Origin: Planctomycetota bacterium
Lineage (GTDB): Bacteria; Planctomycetota; Phycisphaerae; Phycisphaerales; SM1A02
NCBI GenBank assembly: GCA_016872835.1
Contig: VGYX01000003.1
Span: 118,666-182,665 of the forward strand
Direction: 5' to 3'
Length of the DNA stretch: 64,000 nt
A model generated the notes under the pieces. That model had not been told where the DNA came from and did no database searches. It worked only from the letters and a program-made list of their open reading frames with translations. The first letter of the stretch is position 1. Every line of letters starts with the position of its first letter. A program made the position numbers and the translations under genes. Positions 56,790 to 64,000 of this stretch are shown here, piece by piece.

Positions 56790-59615
56790 ATGGGCAGTCC
56801 TCAGGATGACGATCTGAATCCTCCGTCCCCGCAGCAGCCTGCGGACGGCGGTGGCATGGACCGGACGATTCCGTCGGGCGGCGGTGCCACGGATCGAACG
56901 ATTCCTTCATCGGGCGGAGCGGACCGCACGATCCCCGCTTCCGTGGGCGATGCCGCGCCGGTGCCGCCTTCGGGGGGGCGTGCGGCGCGCACCGAGTCGC
57001 GCCTTGAACGCATCGGCGACTGCCGCATTGAGAAGCGTCTGGGCAGCGGCGGCTTCGGTGACGTGTGGCTCGCGGTGCAGGAGACGAATCTGCTGAAGCG
57101 CCGGGTGGCGATCAAGCTCCTGAAGCGCGGCATGGACAGCGACGCGGTGCTCGAGCGCTTCGAGCTGGAGCGCAAGGTGCTCGACTCGCTGAACCACCCG
57201 AACATCGCCCGCCTGCTTGGCGGCGGCGTGACCGAGGATGGTCGCAGCTACTTCATCATGGAGTTCGTCGAGGGGCTGACGCTGGACCTGTGGTGCCAGC
57301 GGCAGGGCCTGAAGACCGAGGAGCGGCTGAAGCTGCTGCGTCAGGTGGCCTCGGCGCTGGCGCACGCGCACGAGCGCGGCATCGTGCATCGCGACATCAA
57401 GCCCGCGAACGTGCTGGTGGGCGCCGACGGCGTACCCAAGCTGCTCGACTTCGGCATCGCCAAGGTGATCCACCCCGACACCGACCAGGGTGATCGGAGT
57501 CACCAGACGCTGCCAGGCGAGGTGGGCCCCCTCACGCCGGTCTACGCCAGCCCCGAGCAGTTGCGCGGCGAGCCGTTGAACGCGGCGACCGACATCTACT
57601 CCATGGGTGTGATGATGTACGAGATCCTCGCGGGGGTCGCGCCCTTCGACTTCTCCAAGTGCAGCTTCGACGAGGTGCGGCGGCAGGTCACCGAGATCAT
57701 GCCGCCGAAGCCCAGCGAGACGGCGTGGAAGGTGGCCAAGGGCTTGGGCGAGGCACGTTCCACCACGCTTCGCACGGTTGAGATTCATCACCTGCGTGGG
57801 GACATTGACAACATCGTGCTGATGGCGATGCGCAAGGAGACGCAGCGTCGCTACGCCTCGATGAACGACCTGATCGCCGACATCGACGCGTACCTGTCGG
57901 AACGCCCGGTCTCGGCGCATGCGTCCACGATTTCGTATCGCGTCACGAAGTGGGTGGGGCGCAACCGGTGGCCGGTGCTGCTCGCGCTTGTCATCGCGGG
58001 CTCGCTGTTCGGAACCATCGGATGGTGGACCCTCAGCACGATCCGAACCAACGCGAAGCAGCGGGCGGCCGATGTGGCGGTGTCCCAGAGGCGTGACGCG
58101 CTGGCTGCCGACGAGAGCAAACTCGCGATCGATCCGAAGGCCATGGCCGCGCTCGACGAGGCCGAAGCCAGCGCACGTCGACGACTCAAGGAGAAGCCCG
58201 AGGACCTGCCCTCGCTGCGCGATCTGCGTGCAACCCTGCGCAAAAAGGCGGTTCTCTTCGAGCGCGCGCGCAACCTGAAGGACGGCCTGCCGATCACGGC
58301 CGAGGCATTGGCGACGGCGCGCCAGATCCTGCAGCGCGGAGGCACCGACGAGGACAAGCGCCAGTTCGTGATCGCCCTGCAGGCTCGCGCGGACATGCTG
58401 ATGGCCGCCGACATGCTGAAAGAGGCGCGTGCGGTGGCCCAGGAGAATCTTGCGGAGCGACGCAAGATGCTGGACGCCAAGCCCGATGACGTGAGCACGA
58501 TGCTCCTGGTGAGCAAGGGACTGGTGCGTGTGCGCGAGTGTCTGGTGCTGGAGGGTGACACGGCGAAGGCGGTCGACGTGGATCGCGAACTGATCATGAT
58601 CCGCTCGGACGTGTACAAGCGGCGCAAGTCGGCCGAGAACGACACGAAGGTCCTCGAGGGCGACGAGCGCGACTGGATGCTGGCGAACTACTTCCTGGCC
58701 TGCGACTGCTTGGCGATCGACCGGCTGGACGAGGCCGCGACGGCGGTCAACGACATGCGCGCGATCGTCGAGTTGCGGCTGGAGCGGGACAAGAAGGACT
58801 GGGAGCGCACCTTCGACATGGCGCTGATGCTCGAACTGGAATGCATGATCGCGCTGCAGCGGGACCAGCCGGAGCAGGCGCTGGCCAAGGCCGAGGCGTG
58901 GATCGATGCCGCGCGCGCCGGCGTGGAACTGTCGCAGTCGGAGAACATCGCCCTGAAGCACATGGTGGGTGGCGGCGTGGAGCGCGCCCGCTTCCTGAAC
59001 GTGCTCGGACGCCACGAGGAGGCGCTTCGCAAGTTGCGCGCGGACCTCGCCTCGGCGGAGCGTCTTCGCGGTGGCGAGGCCGCGCAGGCGAAGGGTCAGT
59101 CGATCTCGGACGACCTTCGTTTGATGGCGATGGGCGAGGAGATGCTTGCGCTGCGCGGTCTGAACAGGAAGGACGAGGCCGGCACGATCGCGCGCACCAC
59201 CGAGGCGTTGCTCGCGCAGCCCAACGATGGGGCCGATTGGCATCGTGGCGTCGCGCGCGGCGCGATCGCTGCCGCCTGGATGCTGCAGGATCCGGCGCAG
59301 CGGGAGCGTCTGGCGCTCCGCGCCCTCGCGAGTTCGCGCAAGGTGGGCGAGCCGATCGAGGAAGTCGCCACCGGGGCGCAGGTCGTGTCGATTCTGACGG
59401 AGATCGGCAAGTTGGAGGAGGCGCGCGTTCTGGCCACCCAACTTTGCAACACGCTGGAGCGCTGCACTTCTCCGCGTGCGCTGGCGATTCGAGGGACCCT
59501 GTGCGCGCCGCCTGCCGCGCCGAAACCGGCGCCCCCGGCGCCTCCTGCCGCTGCGCCTGTCACGCCTGCGCCGTCAGCGCCCGCGACGGGAACGCCGACT
59601 CGACCAAGCCGGTGA
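56790..59615 (+). CDS. Membrane serine/threonine protein kinase with TPR-like extracytoplasmic region
   Basis: 941-residue Hanks-type kinase. A Ser/Thr/Pro-rich leader (with repeated RTIPS-type elements, a possible autophosphorylation target) precedes the kinase domain (about 75-365): GSGGFGDVW, VAIKLLKR (ATP Lys), IVHRDIKPANVLV (catalytic loop), KLLDFGIAK and TPVYASPEQLRGE. A single helix (about 393-415, PVLLALVIAGSLFGTIGWW) leads to a large helical outer region with TPR-like pairs. The start at 56790 was chosen for the leader. It follows the LpoB operon by 90 bases in the same direction and overlaps the convergent regulator by 42 bases. Confidence 0.92.
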   Translation: MGSPQDDDLNPPSPQQPADGGGMDRTIPSGGGATDRTIPSSGGADRTIPASVGDAAPVPPSGGRAARTESRLERIGDCRIEKRLGSGGFGDVWLAVQETNLLKRRVAIKLLKRGMDSDAVLERFELERKVLDSLNHPNIARLLGGGVTEDGRSYFIMEFVEGLTLDLWCQRQGLKTEERLKLLRQVASALAHAHERGIVHRDIKPANVLVGADGVPKLLDFGIAKVIHPDTDQGDRSHQTLPGEVGPLTPVYASPEQLRGEPLNAATDIYSMGVMMYEILAGVAPFDFSKCSFDEVRRQVTEIMPPKPSETAWKVAKGLGEARSTTLRTVEIHHLRGDIDNIVLMAMRKETQRRYASMNDLIADIDAYLSERPVSAHASTISYRVTKWVGRNRWPVLLALVIAGSLFGTIGWWTLSTIRTNAKQRAADVAVSQRRDALAADESKLAIDPKAMAALDEAEASARRRLKEKPEDLPSLRDLRATLRKKAVLFERARNLKDGLPITAEALATARQILQRGGTDEDKRQFVIALQARADMLMAADMLKEARAVAQENLAERRKMLDAKPDDVSTMLLVSKGLVRVRECLVLEGDTAKAVDVDRELIMIRSDVYKRRKSAENDTKVLEGDERDWMLANYFLACDCLAIDRLDEAATAVNDMRAIVELRLERDKKDWERTFDMALMLELECMIALQRDQPEQALAKAEAWIDAARAGVELSQSENIALKHMVGGGVERARFLNVLGRHEEALRKLRADLASAERLRGGEAAQAKGQSISDDLRLMAMGEEMLALRGLNRKDEAGTIARTTEALLAQPNDGADWHRGVARGAIAAAWMLQDPAQRERLALRALASSRKVGEPIEEVATGAQVVSILTEIGKLEEARVLATQLCNTLERCTSPRALAIRGTLCAPPAAPKPAPPAPPAAAPVTPAPSAPATGTPTRPSR

Positions 59616-60194
59616 GGGCAGTGTGGAGAGCATGGCGGGGCGGATGGCGATCGAGACCGCATGGGTGGCGTCCGACAGCGCTCCATCTCCAGCGCGACGC
59701 AACGCGGCCTTCGCAAGAATGCGCTCCACCGCGTCGAGGGATTCCAAGATCTGACGGACTTCCACCGCGGTCAGGCGCTCCCAACGCACGGGCGTCGCCC
59801 TCGCCAAGCTGGATGGATCTTCTCGGCGAGCCTCGGCATCAAGTTCGGAGTGGATCGACTCCGCGCGTCGCAGTTCCTTCGCGTTCGAGGCGCGCAGTGA
59901 GAGTTCGATCCGCTCGACACGCGCGCGGAACTTGCCGCCCTTGCCGCGGTAGCGCTTGCCCGCCTCGTGTACCAGCAGCCCCGCACTCTCCAGCAGTTGT
60001 AAGTGGTAGAGCATCAACTGCGGCGTGATGCCCGCGTGACGCGCAAGATCCTGCGCGGTGATGCCGCCACTCGCACGCACGGCCTCGAACAATCGCCATC
60101 GAAAGGGCTTTCGAAGCGCGCGCCACACGCGGGCATCCGCAAGCGACAGGGCTGTCCTTTTGGGTGGGCGATCGGTGGACAATTTTCGAGCCAT
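59574..60194 (-). CDS. ArsR-type winged-helix transcription regulator
   Basis: 206-residue DNA-binding protein. The winged helix (about 15-90) has ALRKPFRWRLFEAVRASGGI, TAQDLARHAGITPQLMLYHLQLL (recognition helix) and LLVHEAGKRYRGKGG. A long helical C-terminus probably dimerises. No metal-binding ArsR cysteines were seen. It is divergent from the coiled-coil gene at 60329 across an interval with TTGCAA repeats, a plausible operator. Its 3' end overlaps the kinase gene. Confidence 0.82.
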   Translation of the reverse strand: MARKLSTDRPPKRTALSLADARVWRALRKPFRWRLFEAVRASGGITAQDLARHAGITPQLMLYHLQLLESAGLLVHEAGKRYRGKGGKFRARVERIELSLRASNAKELRRAESIHSELDAEARREDPSSLARATPVRWERLTAVEVRQILESLDAVERILAKAALRRAGDGALSDATHAVSIAIRPAMLSTLPSPAWSSRRSRRGR

Positions 60195-60214
60195 GGGTGG
60201 CGAGGCTATCTGCC

Positions 60215-60228
60215 TTGCAAAGTTGCAA
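60215..60228. promoter_or_regulatory. Tandem TTGCAA palindromes, candidate operator
   Basis: Two copies of the self-complementary TTGCAA separated by AG, 21 bases from the start of the ArsR-type gene and about 100 bases before the coiled-coil gene. A dimeric winged-helix regulator could bind here and control both directions; this is inference. Confidence 0.4.
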
Positions 60229-60328
60229 AGGCTGAAGTTACAGGACCTTCAAGAAGATTCAACGATCCTGCGCTTGGACACGCAAAGTGATTCCGCGAAG
60301 GGCGTCTCTCCGATTACCAATAGCGCTC

Positions 60329-62743
60329 ATGTCAGGCTCCGCTTCTTCGTTCGAGGCCCATCTGGAGGCCTGGGAGGCTCGCCGCTTCGTAGGTGGTCGT
60401 GAACTCGACGCGTTCGAGCACGCCGCCACGCTGTGCATTGGCGAGTTGCTCGCACGCGCGCGGCTTCCAGCGGACACGCCCACGGATCTCATGGATGTCG
60501 TACGTCGGCATCAGAACGATCCAGCTGGCGGCCTGAAGACCCTCGCGCAGCGCTTCGGTGTGCCGGTGCTCGAGGTGGAGCTCTATCGCCGCTGCTGGCG
60601 CGACGTGATGGACGCGGCGTTCGATCGACTGCTGCTCGAGCGCACGCAGGCAATGGCCGCGCGTGGCGCTGATGCAGCGAAGGTGCGTCGTTTCACGCAG
60701 GAACTTTCTACATGGCGCGATCGACTCATGCAGGAGCGTGCGAACCGCGATCGTCGGCGTGAGGAGCGCCAGGTCGAGGAGGCGCGGCGTCAGGCGTCGG
60801 AGCAGCGCGCGCGCGAACGCGAGGAAGCGCAGCAGGCGCAGGCGCGGGTCGAGGCGCTGGCCCGGATGGAGGCGCAGGCGCGCGAACGACGCGAGCGCGA
60901 GACCCGCATGCTGCGAGAGCGCGCCGAGCGCGAGCAGGGGCTGCGTCAGGCCTACGCCGCTTCCGTGGAGCGACTGAAGGAGGAGCTTGTGGCCGCCGAG
61001 CGCGAGCATCAAGGTTCGCTGGACGCGATGCACGAACTTCGCCGCGGCCTTGACGATGCGGCCGCACGCCGCGCGCAGGCTTCGCAGGCACGCGAGGCGG
61101 CGGCCGAGGCGTCGAGTCGCGCGACCGAGGCCCGCCGGCAGGCGGACCAGCTGGCGCAGCAGGCGCTCGAGTCGGAAGCGGAACTTGCGCGTCACGCCTC
61201 GACCACGCAGGCGCGCCGGGATTCCGCGGCCGCGGCGGCGGACGAGGCGGATCGACTCGCTTCGCTGGGCGAGAGTGAACGACGTGCCGCCGAGGTGGCC
61301 GAGCAGGCCATGCTGCAGGAGCGCGCGCGTGCCAACGAGGCCGAGTCGCGTCGGGCCGCCGCCCAGACCCGTGCCGAGGAAGCCGTGGCCCGCGCCGAGC
61401 GCGCGCACGCCATCGCGCGCGAGTCCGAGGAGCGAGCGGAGCGCCTTCGGGTGCACGCGCAGCAGGCGGGCGATCAGGCCACGCTGGAGCGGGGCGTGGT
61501 GCAGGCCCTGATGGATCGACTGGAGCGCGAGCGCACGGTCGCAAGCCAGGCGCACGATCGCGCGTTGGCCGAGCAGCAGGCGGCCGAGAGCGCCGCGCAG
61601 CGCGCGGACACGGCGCGCTTGGCGGCCGAGCAGGCGCTCGCACGCGCCGAGGCGCAGCAGGCGCTCGCGAACGAGGCCCTTCGTCGGGCTGACGCGGAAC
61701 GCGAGCATGCACAACGGGCGCTGCAGGCGCTCGAGATCGAACGCGCCGCCGCGTCGCGCGCCAGCGAGCAGGCCGCCGGTGCGGTGGCGCATGAGAAGCA
61801 CATGCAAGACACCCTCGAGCGGCAGCGGGAAGCCGCCGCCGAGGCCATGCGTCGTTGCGACGCGTTGCTCGAGACGGCGCGTCGAGCCGATGACGAGGCG
61901 GTGGTGGCGCGCGGTGAGTTCCAGCGTTCGCTCGAGGCGCTCGAGCGCGAGCGTGTGGGCGAGCACGAGGCTCGCGCAGAGGTCGATCGTGAGCGGCAGG
62001 CGGCACTCGAGGCCGAACGACGCGCGCGCAGGGATCGCGAGACCATGCTTGCGGCATCGGAGCGTCTGGAGTCGCAGCGCACCGCGGTCCTCAAGGCGCA
62101 GGCCGAGGCCGAGCAGGCCCAGGCCGCGCTTCGGGATGCCGAGGTATCGGAGGCCCAGACGCGTGCGCGCAGCGTGGCCGCGCAGCGGCAGCATGCCTCG
62201 CTCGAGACCGACGCGAGTCAGGCCGATGCCGAGGCGCTGCGTCTGGAGGAGGCGGCCTTGTCCGCCGAGCGCGATCTGGAGCGGCACCGCGCGATCGCCG
62301 AGGAGCAGGCGCGCCGGGTGCAGGAGCGAGCCGAGGCGTGCGAGCGCCTTCGCCAGGCGGTCGAGACGGCCGAGCGCGCGTTGCAGCTGGAGCTGGAGAC
62401 GCAGCGTGCGGAGCTGGCCGCGCAGGATGCCGCGCGGGGCGCCACCGAGATCGCTGCGCGCCGGCAGCAGATCGTGGATCAGGCGCAGGCGCGTGCGGAC
62501 GAGCTTCGCCGGCGTCGCTCGGCGGCTGAGGCCGAGCGTGACCGTCTTCTCGAGCGCGAGCAGCAGGCCGAGACGCGCCGCGAGGCGCTCGATCGGGAGC
62601 TCGACGAGCGTCTGCAGCAGGCACGGTCCATGGAAGCCCAAGCGAAGGCGCGCAGCGAGCGGCTCCGCAAGGAACTCGCGGCGCTGAACGAGGTGCCCGC
62701 GCCGCAGGCCAGCGCCGCCCAGGCAAAAGTGCCCCCGATCTGA
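60329..62743 (+). CDS. Large coiled-coil protein, unknown function
   Basis: 804-residue soluble protein. A folded N-terminal region (about 1-130: FEAHLEAWEARRFVGGRELD, LKTLAQRFGVPVLEVELYRR) is followed by about 640 residues of continuous Ala/Arg/Glu/Gln heptads (examples EAEQAQAALRDAEVSEAQTR), an extended coiled coil with few prolines. No family recognised; SMC-like or scaffold function is possible but no ATPase motif is present. A long open frame on the opposite strand is a shadow of the codon bias. The start at 60329 was taken at the first Met followed by folded-type sequence. Confidence 0.7.
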   Translation: MSGSASSFEAHLEAWEARRFVGGRELDAFEHAATLCIGELLARARLPADTPTDLMDVVRRHQNDPAGGLKTLAQRFGVPVLEVELYRRCWRDVMDAAFDRLLLERTQAMAARGADAAKVRRFTQELSTWRDRLMQERANRDRRREERQVEEARRQASEQRAREREEAQQAQARVEALARMEAQARERRERETRMLRERAEREQGLRQAYAASVERLKEELVAAEREHQGSLDAMHELRRGLDDAAARRAQASQAREAAAEASSRATEARRQADQLAQQALESEAELARHASTTQARRDSAAAAADEADRLASLGESERRAAEVAEQAMLQERARANEAESRRAAAQTRAEEAVARAERAHAIARESEERAERLRVHAQQAGDQATLERGVVQALMDRLERERTVASQAHDRALAEQQAAESAAQRADTARLAAEQALARAEAQQALANEALRRADAEREHAQRALQALEIERAAASRASEQAAGAVAHEKHMQDTLERQREAAAEAMRRCDALLETARRADDEAVVARGEFQRSLEALERERVGEHEARAEVDRERQAALEAERRARRDRETMLAASERLESQRTAVLKAQAEAEQAQAALRDAEVSEAQTRARSVAAQRQHASLETDASQADAEALRLEEAALSAERDLERHRAIAEEQARRVQERAEACERLRQAVETAERALQLELETQRAELAAQDAARGATEIAARRQQIVDQAQARADELRRRRSAAEAERDRLLEREQQAETRREALDRELDERLQQARSMEAQAKARSERLRKELAALNEVPAPQASAAQAKVPPI

Positions 62744-62816
62744 GCTGCGTACTTGCCTCAATTCGCCCCGGCCTCGCCACAGGCGGCGCGGCTGAATTCG
62801 TATCCTCCGGTCCTCC

Positions 62817-64000
62817 ATGCAGGCACGCTCCACGATGCTGCGGCAGATCCTCCTTGCGGGTGTGCTGCCCGCGGTGCTCGTGATCGTCGTGCTTCTGGTC
62901 GTGGATTTGGTTCAGGGCACGCGCGAGGTATCGGCGGTACAGACCCGAATCGCGCTTGCCGAGGCGCGCGCCTTTGCGCACGCGGTCGAGTCGTGGAACC
63001 GGAAGATGTTCTCCGTCGTGGAGGGCATTCGGCAGTCCGCGCAGAGCGGCTTCTTCGGTCGGCGTCGGGAAAGCCTCCGATTGCTGCGGTCGGTGCTCGA
63101 GGCGAACCCGGAGTACGAGGGTGTGTGCTTCGGCTACGAGCCGAACGCGGACGGCGAGGACGCGAAGGAACTCGCTTCACTTCGTGCGGGGGATTCACAA
63201 GCCCTGCCAGAGATGGCGATGGATCCCACGGGCCGCTTCATTCCCTACTTCTTCCGTGACAACCATCAAGGTCGCGCGATCAATCTGAAGCGGCTTTCCG
63301 GCTGGGAGACCGACGACTGGTACCAGATTCCGCTTCGCAATCATCGCGCGGGTCGGCCGGTGCGCGTGATCCTGACCGAGCCCTACGCCTACGAGGGAGT
63401 CCCGATGACCTCGGCGATGGCCACGCTGGAGATCGACGGCCGTTTCGTGGGCGTGGCGGGACTGGACCTTGCGCTCGACACGCAGCGGCGGCAGCTCCAG
63501 TCGATGGCCGATCGCACCGGTCTCAACGCACTGCTCATCTCGGGCGCGGGCAATCTGGTGGCCGCCGCCGTGGGTGATCCGATGGATGAGGGCAAGCTCA
63601 AGCGACTGGCCGAGGCTTCGCTGCTGAAGTCGGTCGCGTCGTCGGCGTGGGGCCAAGCGCTCGAGGGGCTTCTGCAGTCGAAGAACGAGGATGTGGTCGC
63701 ATCGCTGCCGAATCCAGCGACGGGACGCTCGACGCTTCATGTGATGGTGCGAGCGGGTGTTGGCGGCTGGCGCGTGATGGTCGAAGTTCCCGACGCGACC
63801 CTGAACGTGCAGATCTGGCGTGAGCGGCTTTCAGATGTCGGACTAGGTGCCGCCGGCATCGGGATCATGTGCCTGCTTCTCGTGCGGATGGCGGTGAAGT
63901 TGTCGGGTCGGATCCGAGAGGTTTCTGGCGCGGCGCGGGACGTTGCGGACGGGGACCTGACGCGGACCTACGCGGTGGAAGGTCACGACGAGGCGAGTGG
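62817..64000 (+). CDS. Cache-type membrane receptor with HAMP, 3' end outside window
   Basis: First about 394 codons of a membrane receptor; the frame is open to the right edge. Helix 1 (QILLAGVLPAVLVIVVLLVV) is followed by a dCache-like sensor of about 300 residues: VLEANPEYEGVCFGYEPN, WYQIPLRNHRAGRPV, LTEPYAYEGVPMTSAMATLE and GVAGLDLALDTQ. Helix 2 (LGAAGIGIMCLLLVRMAV) leads into a HAMP domain (IREVSGAARDVADGDLTRTY). The output part (methyl-accepting, phosphatase, kinase or cyclase) lies outside the window. It begins 73 bases after the coiled-coil gene, possibly cotranscribed. Confidence 0.87.
   Translation, partial: MQARSTMLRQILLAGVLPAVLVIVVLLVVDLVQGTREVSAVQTRIALAEARAFAHAVESWNRKMFSVVEGIRQSAQSGFFGRRRESLRLLRSVLEANPEYEGVCFGYEPNADGEDAKELASLRAGDSQALPEMAMDPTGRFIPYFFRDNHQGRAINLKRLSGWETDDWYQIPLRNHRAGRPVRVILTEPYAYEGVPMTSAMATLEIDGRFVGVAGLDLALDTQRRQLQSMADRTGLNALLISGAGNLVAAAVGDPMDEGKLKRLAEASLLKSVASSAWGQALEGLLQSKNEDVVASLPNPATGRSTLHVMVRAGVGGWRVMVEVPDATLNVQIWRERLSDVGLGAAGIGIMCLLLVRMAVKLSGRIREVSGAARDVADGDLTRTYAVEGHDEAS

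Noticed and set aside
56907..59441. 844-codon frame antisense to the Ser/Thr kinase
   Set aside because: Kinase motifs prove the plus strand; the antisense frame is Arg/His/Leu-rich and featureless.
60332..62833. 833-codon frame antisense to the coiled-coil gene
   Set aside because: Composition is Leu/Arg/Gly/His-rich without domains; it mirrors the Ala/Glu/Arg heptads of the plus strand. High GC and strong codon bias make such shadows.

Overview
The window looks like a chromosomal segment of a planctomycete, most likely of the class Phycisphaerae. The DNA is GC-rich and very tightly packed. Three large secreted proteins carry the short dockerin-like calcium repeats (D-x-D-G-x-x-D-x-x-D-x-x-x-L-L) typical of that group. 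There are also FG-GAP/VCBS beta-propeller proteins, a membrane protein with a planctomycete-style zinc-ribbon start, a Tat-exported Gfo/Idh/MocA oxidoreductase and two GroEL paralogues. Placement is by family content only; no 16S gene or tRNA was seen. No CRISPR array, insertion sequence, prophage or conjugation gene was found, so this reads as core genome.

Layout. 1-10 kb: the tail of a metallo-beta-lactamase-fold hydrolase, two FG-GAP secreted proteins, a helical EF-hand exoprotein, a Gfo/Idh/MocA oxidoreductase, a small lipoprotein, a tRNA-dihydrouridine synthase and a dienelactone hydrolase. 10-20 kb (minus strand): a protein-quality and RNA-turnover block, groEL2-groES-groEL1, a terminator, then dnaJ-grpE, an FmdB zinc ribbon fused in frame to an AsmA-like membrane protein, and RNase R. 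20-30 kb: queC, gyrB, a PGRP-type amidase, a dockerin-NlpC/P60-like exoprotein, an Uup-type ABC-F ATPase and an unassigned protein. 30-34 kb (plus strand): a compact, translationally coupled operon of cupredoxin, HAMP-adenylyl/guanylyl cyclase, outer-membrane beta-barrel and lipoprotein. 34-43 kb: malic enzyme, a P1B-4-type metal ATPase, a divergent CoaC-like flavoprotein, a third FG-GAP protein, an alpha/beta hydrolase, a ThrE-type exporter and two tandem SYLF lipoproteins. 43-50 kb: secreted GH57-CBM25-dockerin, NagZ, and a trypsin-like protease with a dockerin-like tail. 50-52 kb: a decayed H-NOX / GAF-HD-GYP gene pair. 52-57 kb: a CsgG-PEGA / COG3014-like / YcfL / LpoB envelope operon. 57-64 kb: a membrane Ser/Thr kinase, an ArsR-like regulator, an 800-residue coiled-coil protein and the start of a Cache-HAMP receptor.

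How it fits together. Much of the segment concerns the cell envelope and outside polymers: starch-like glucan (GH57-CBM25), peptidoglycan (NagZ, PGRP amidase, NlpC/P60-like, LpoB), protein (S1 protease) and surface beta-propellers. The most interesting items are the cupredoxin-cyclase-barrel-lipoprotein operon, which looks like a metal- or redox-sensing nucleotide-signalling unit; the pseudogenised NO-sensor/c-di-GMP pair, which carries at least five lesions in about 1.6 kb while no other complete gene shows one; the FmdB-AsmA fusion; and the LpoB cassette in a phylum where classical penicillin-binding proteins are often reported missing.
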